Assembly (NCBI GenBank): GCA_017523005.1
Contig: JAFWXG010000247.1
Coordinates: forward strand, 1 to 5,511
DNA from: Clostridia bacterium
GTDB taxonomy: Bacteria; Bacillota; Clostridia; RGIG6154
Length of the DNA stretch: 5,511 nucleotides
Direction of reading: 5' to 3'
This document shows positions 5,282 to 5,511 of the stretch, in pieces; position 1 is the stretch's first letter, and every line of letters begins with the position of its first letter. A program made the translations under genes and the position numbers. The notes below the pieces were generated by a model. That model saw only the letters and a list, made by a program, of their open reading frames with translations. It did not search any database and was not told the DNA's origin.

Positions 5282-5511
5282 ATGCTGTTAAGCGAGGCAC
5301 TAATACAGATATTTTTTCTTCTCTCTTACATATCATCAGGAAATGCGTTTCAAAAGCCTATGTCTGCTGCAGAAGAAAGAGAAGCACTAAAAAAAATGAC
5401 AGACGGCGATCTCTAGGCAAGAGAAGAACTGATTGAAAAAAATTTAAGACTTGTGGCTCATATAACAAAAAAATATCAAAGTGCTGATATCGAACAAGAT
5501 GATTTGGTTTC
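5282..5511 (+). pseudogene. sigK: Pro-sigma-K, 5' part, with in-frame TAG at codon 45; runs off the window
   Basis: Sigma-K is the late mother-cell RNA polymerase sigma factor, made as an inactive membrane-bound precursor. The frame opens at ATG 5282 behind AAAGGAG (5265-5271, 10-base spacing). Residues 1-15 (MLLSEALIQIFFLLS) form a hydrophobic pro-sequence, followed by YISSGNAFQKPMS, which parallels the Bacillus pro-sigma-K processing region before and after its Ser-Tyr cleavage point. The sigma-70 family block then reads EEREALKKMTDGDL, TAG (5414-5416), AREELIEKNLRLVAHITKKY and on to DDLVS at the window edge, the start of region 2. The frame is unbroken on both sides of the TAG, which falls where relatives usually have an acidic residue (GDEEAR-like), so one G-to-T change from GAG would explain it. 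It could be a true nonsense mutation, a sequencing error or suppressed read-through. The match sits across the TAG with no gap, so this is not a skin-type insertion. Identity as sigK is strong; whether it is functional is unknown. Confidence 0.8.

Noticed and set aside
5411..5420. A skin-like excisable element interrupting sigK.
   Set aside because: The sigma-factor match continues immediately after the TAG with no gap or inserted DNA, and no recombinase gene is present.
5417..5511. Translation restart downstream of the TAG, for example at CTG or TTG codons, giving an N-terminally shortened sigma-K.
   Set aside because: No clear ribosome binding site is properly spaced before an ATG, GTG or TTG in the frame, and such a product would lose the pro-sequence and part of the N-terminal region.

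Overview
The window looks like chromosomal DNA from an AT-rich, endospore-forming Firmicute of the Clostridia type, probably an uncultured, gut-like lineage (the lineage is inferred). The grounds are three recognisable sporulation genes, an MEP-pathway isoprenoid gene, strong AGGAG-type ribosome binding sites and T-tailed intrinsic terminators. No tRNA, rRNA, CRISPR array, insertion sequence or phage gene is visible.

Layout. The left edge (2-640, +) is the 3' three quarters of ispE, cut by the window start. After 40 bases comes spoIIR (681-1259, +), ended by a near-perfect intrinsic terminator (1265-1315). spoIVB (1377-2390, +) follows on its own and faces a large minus-strand gene (2446-5133) that encodes an 895-residue FAD-dependent oxidoreductase with beta-rich flanking domains. 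One hairpin (2408-2436) with A/T tails on both sides can terminate both. A 148-base divergent intergenic region (5134-5281) holds a textbook sigma-A promoter for the oxidoreductase, a palindrome lying on its -10 and start site, and further repeats. At the right edge is the 5' end of sigK (5282 onward, +), broken by an in-frame TAG at codon 45.

How the genes fit together. SpoIIR is the forespore signal that triggers pro-sigma-E processing in the mother cell. SpoIVB is the forespore serine protease that triggers pro-sigma-K processing. sigK encodes the target of that second signal and still carries a membrane-anchoring pro-sequence. The window therefore holds both forespore-to-mother-cell signals and one of the two sigma factors they activate. 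The oxidoreductase between them looks like a separately regulated metabolic gene, likely acting on a carbohydrate or related compound, with no obvious sporulation role.

Most notable points: (1) the TAG in sigK sits where relatives usually carry Glu, one base from GAG, with the frame conserved on both sides; (2) a hairpin that could mask the spoIIR ribosome binding site overlaps a possible sigma-F promoter, so read-through and forespore transcripts might be translated differently; (3) the oxidoreductase promoter and operator are unusually clean; (4) SpoIVB is short and lacks the usual region between membrane anchor and PDZ domain. All functional assignments rest on reading motifs by eye; no database search was run.
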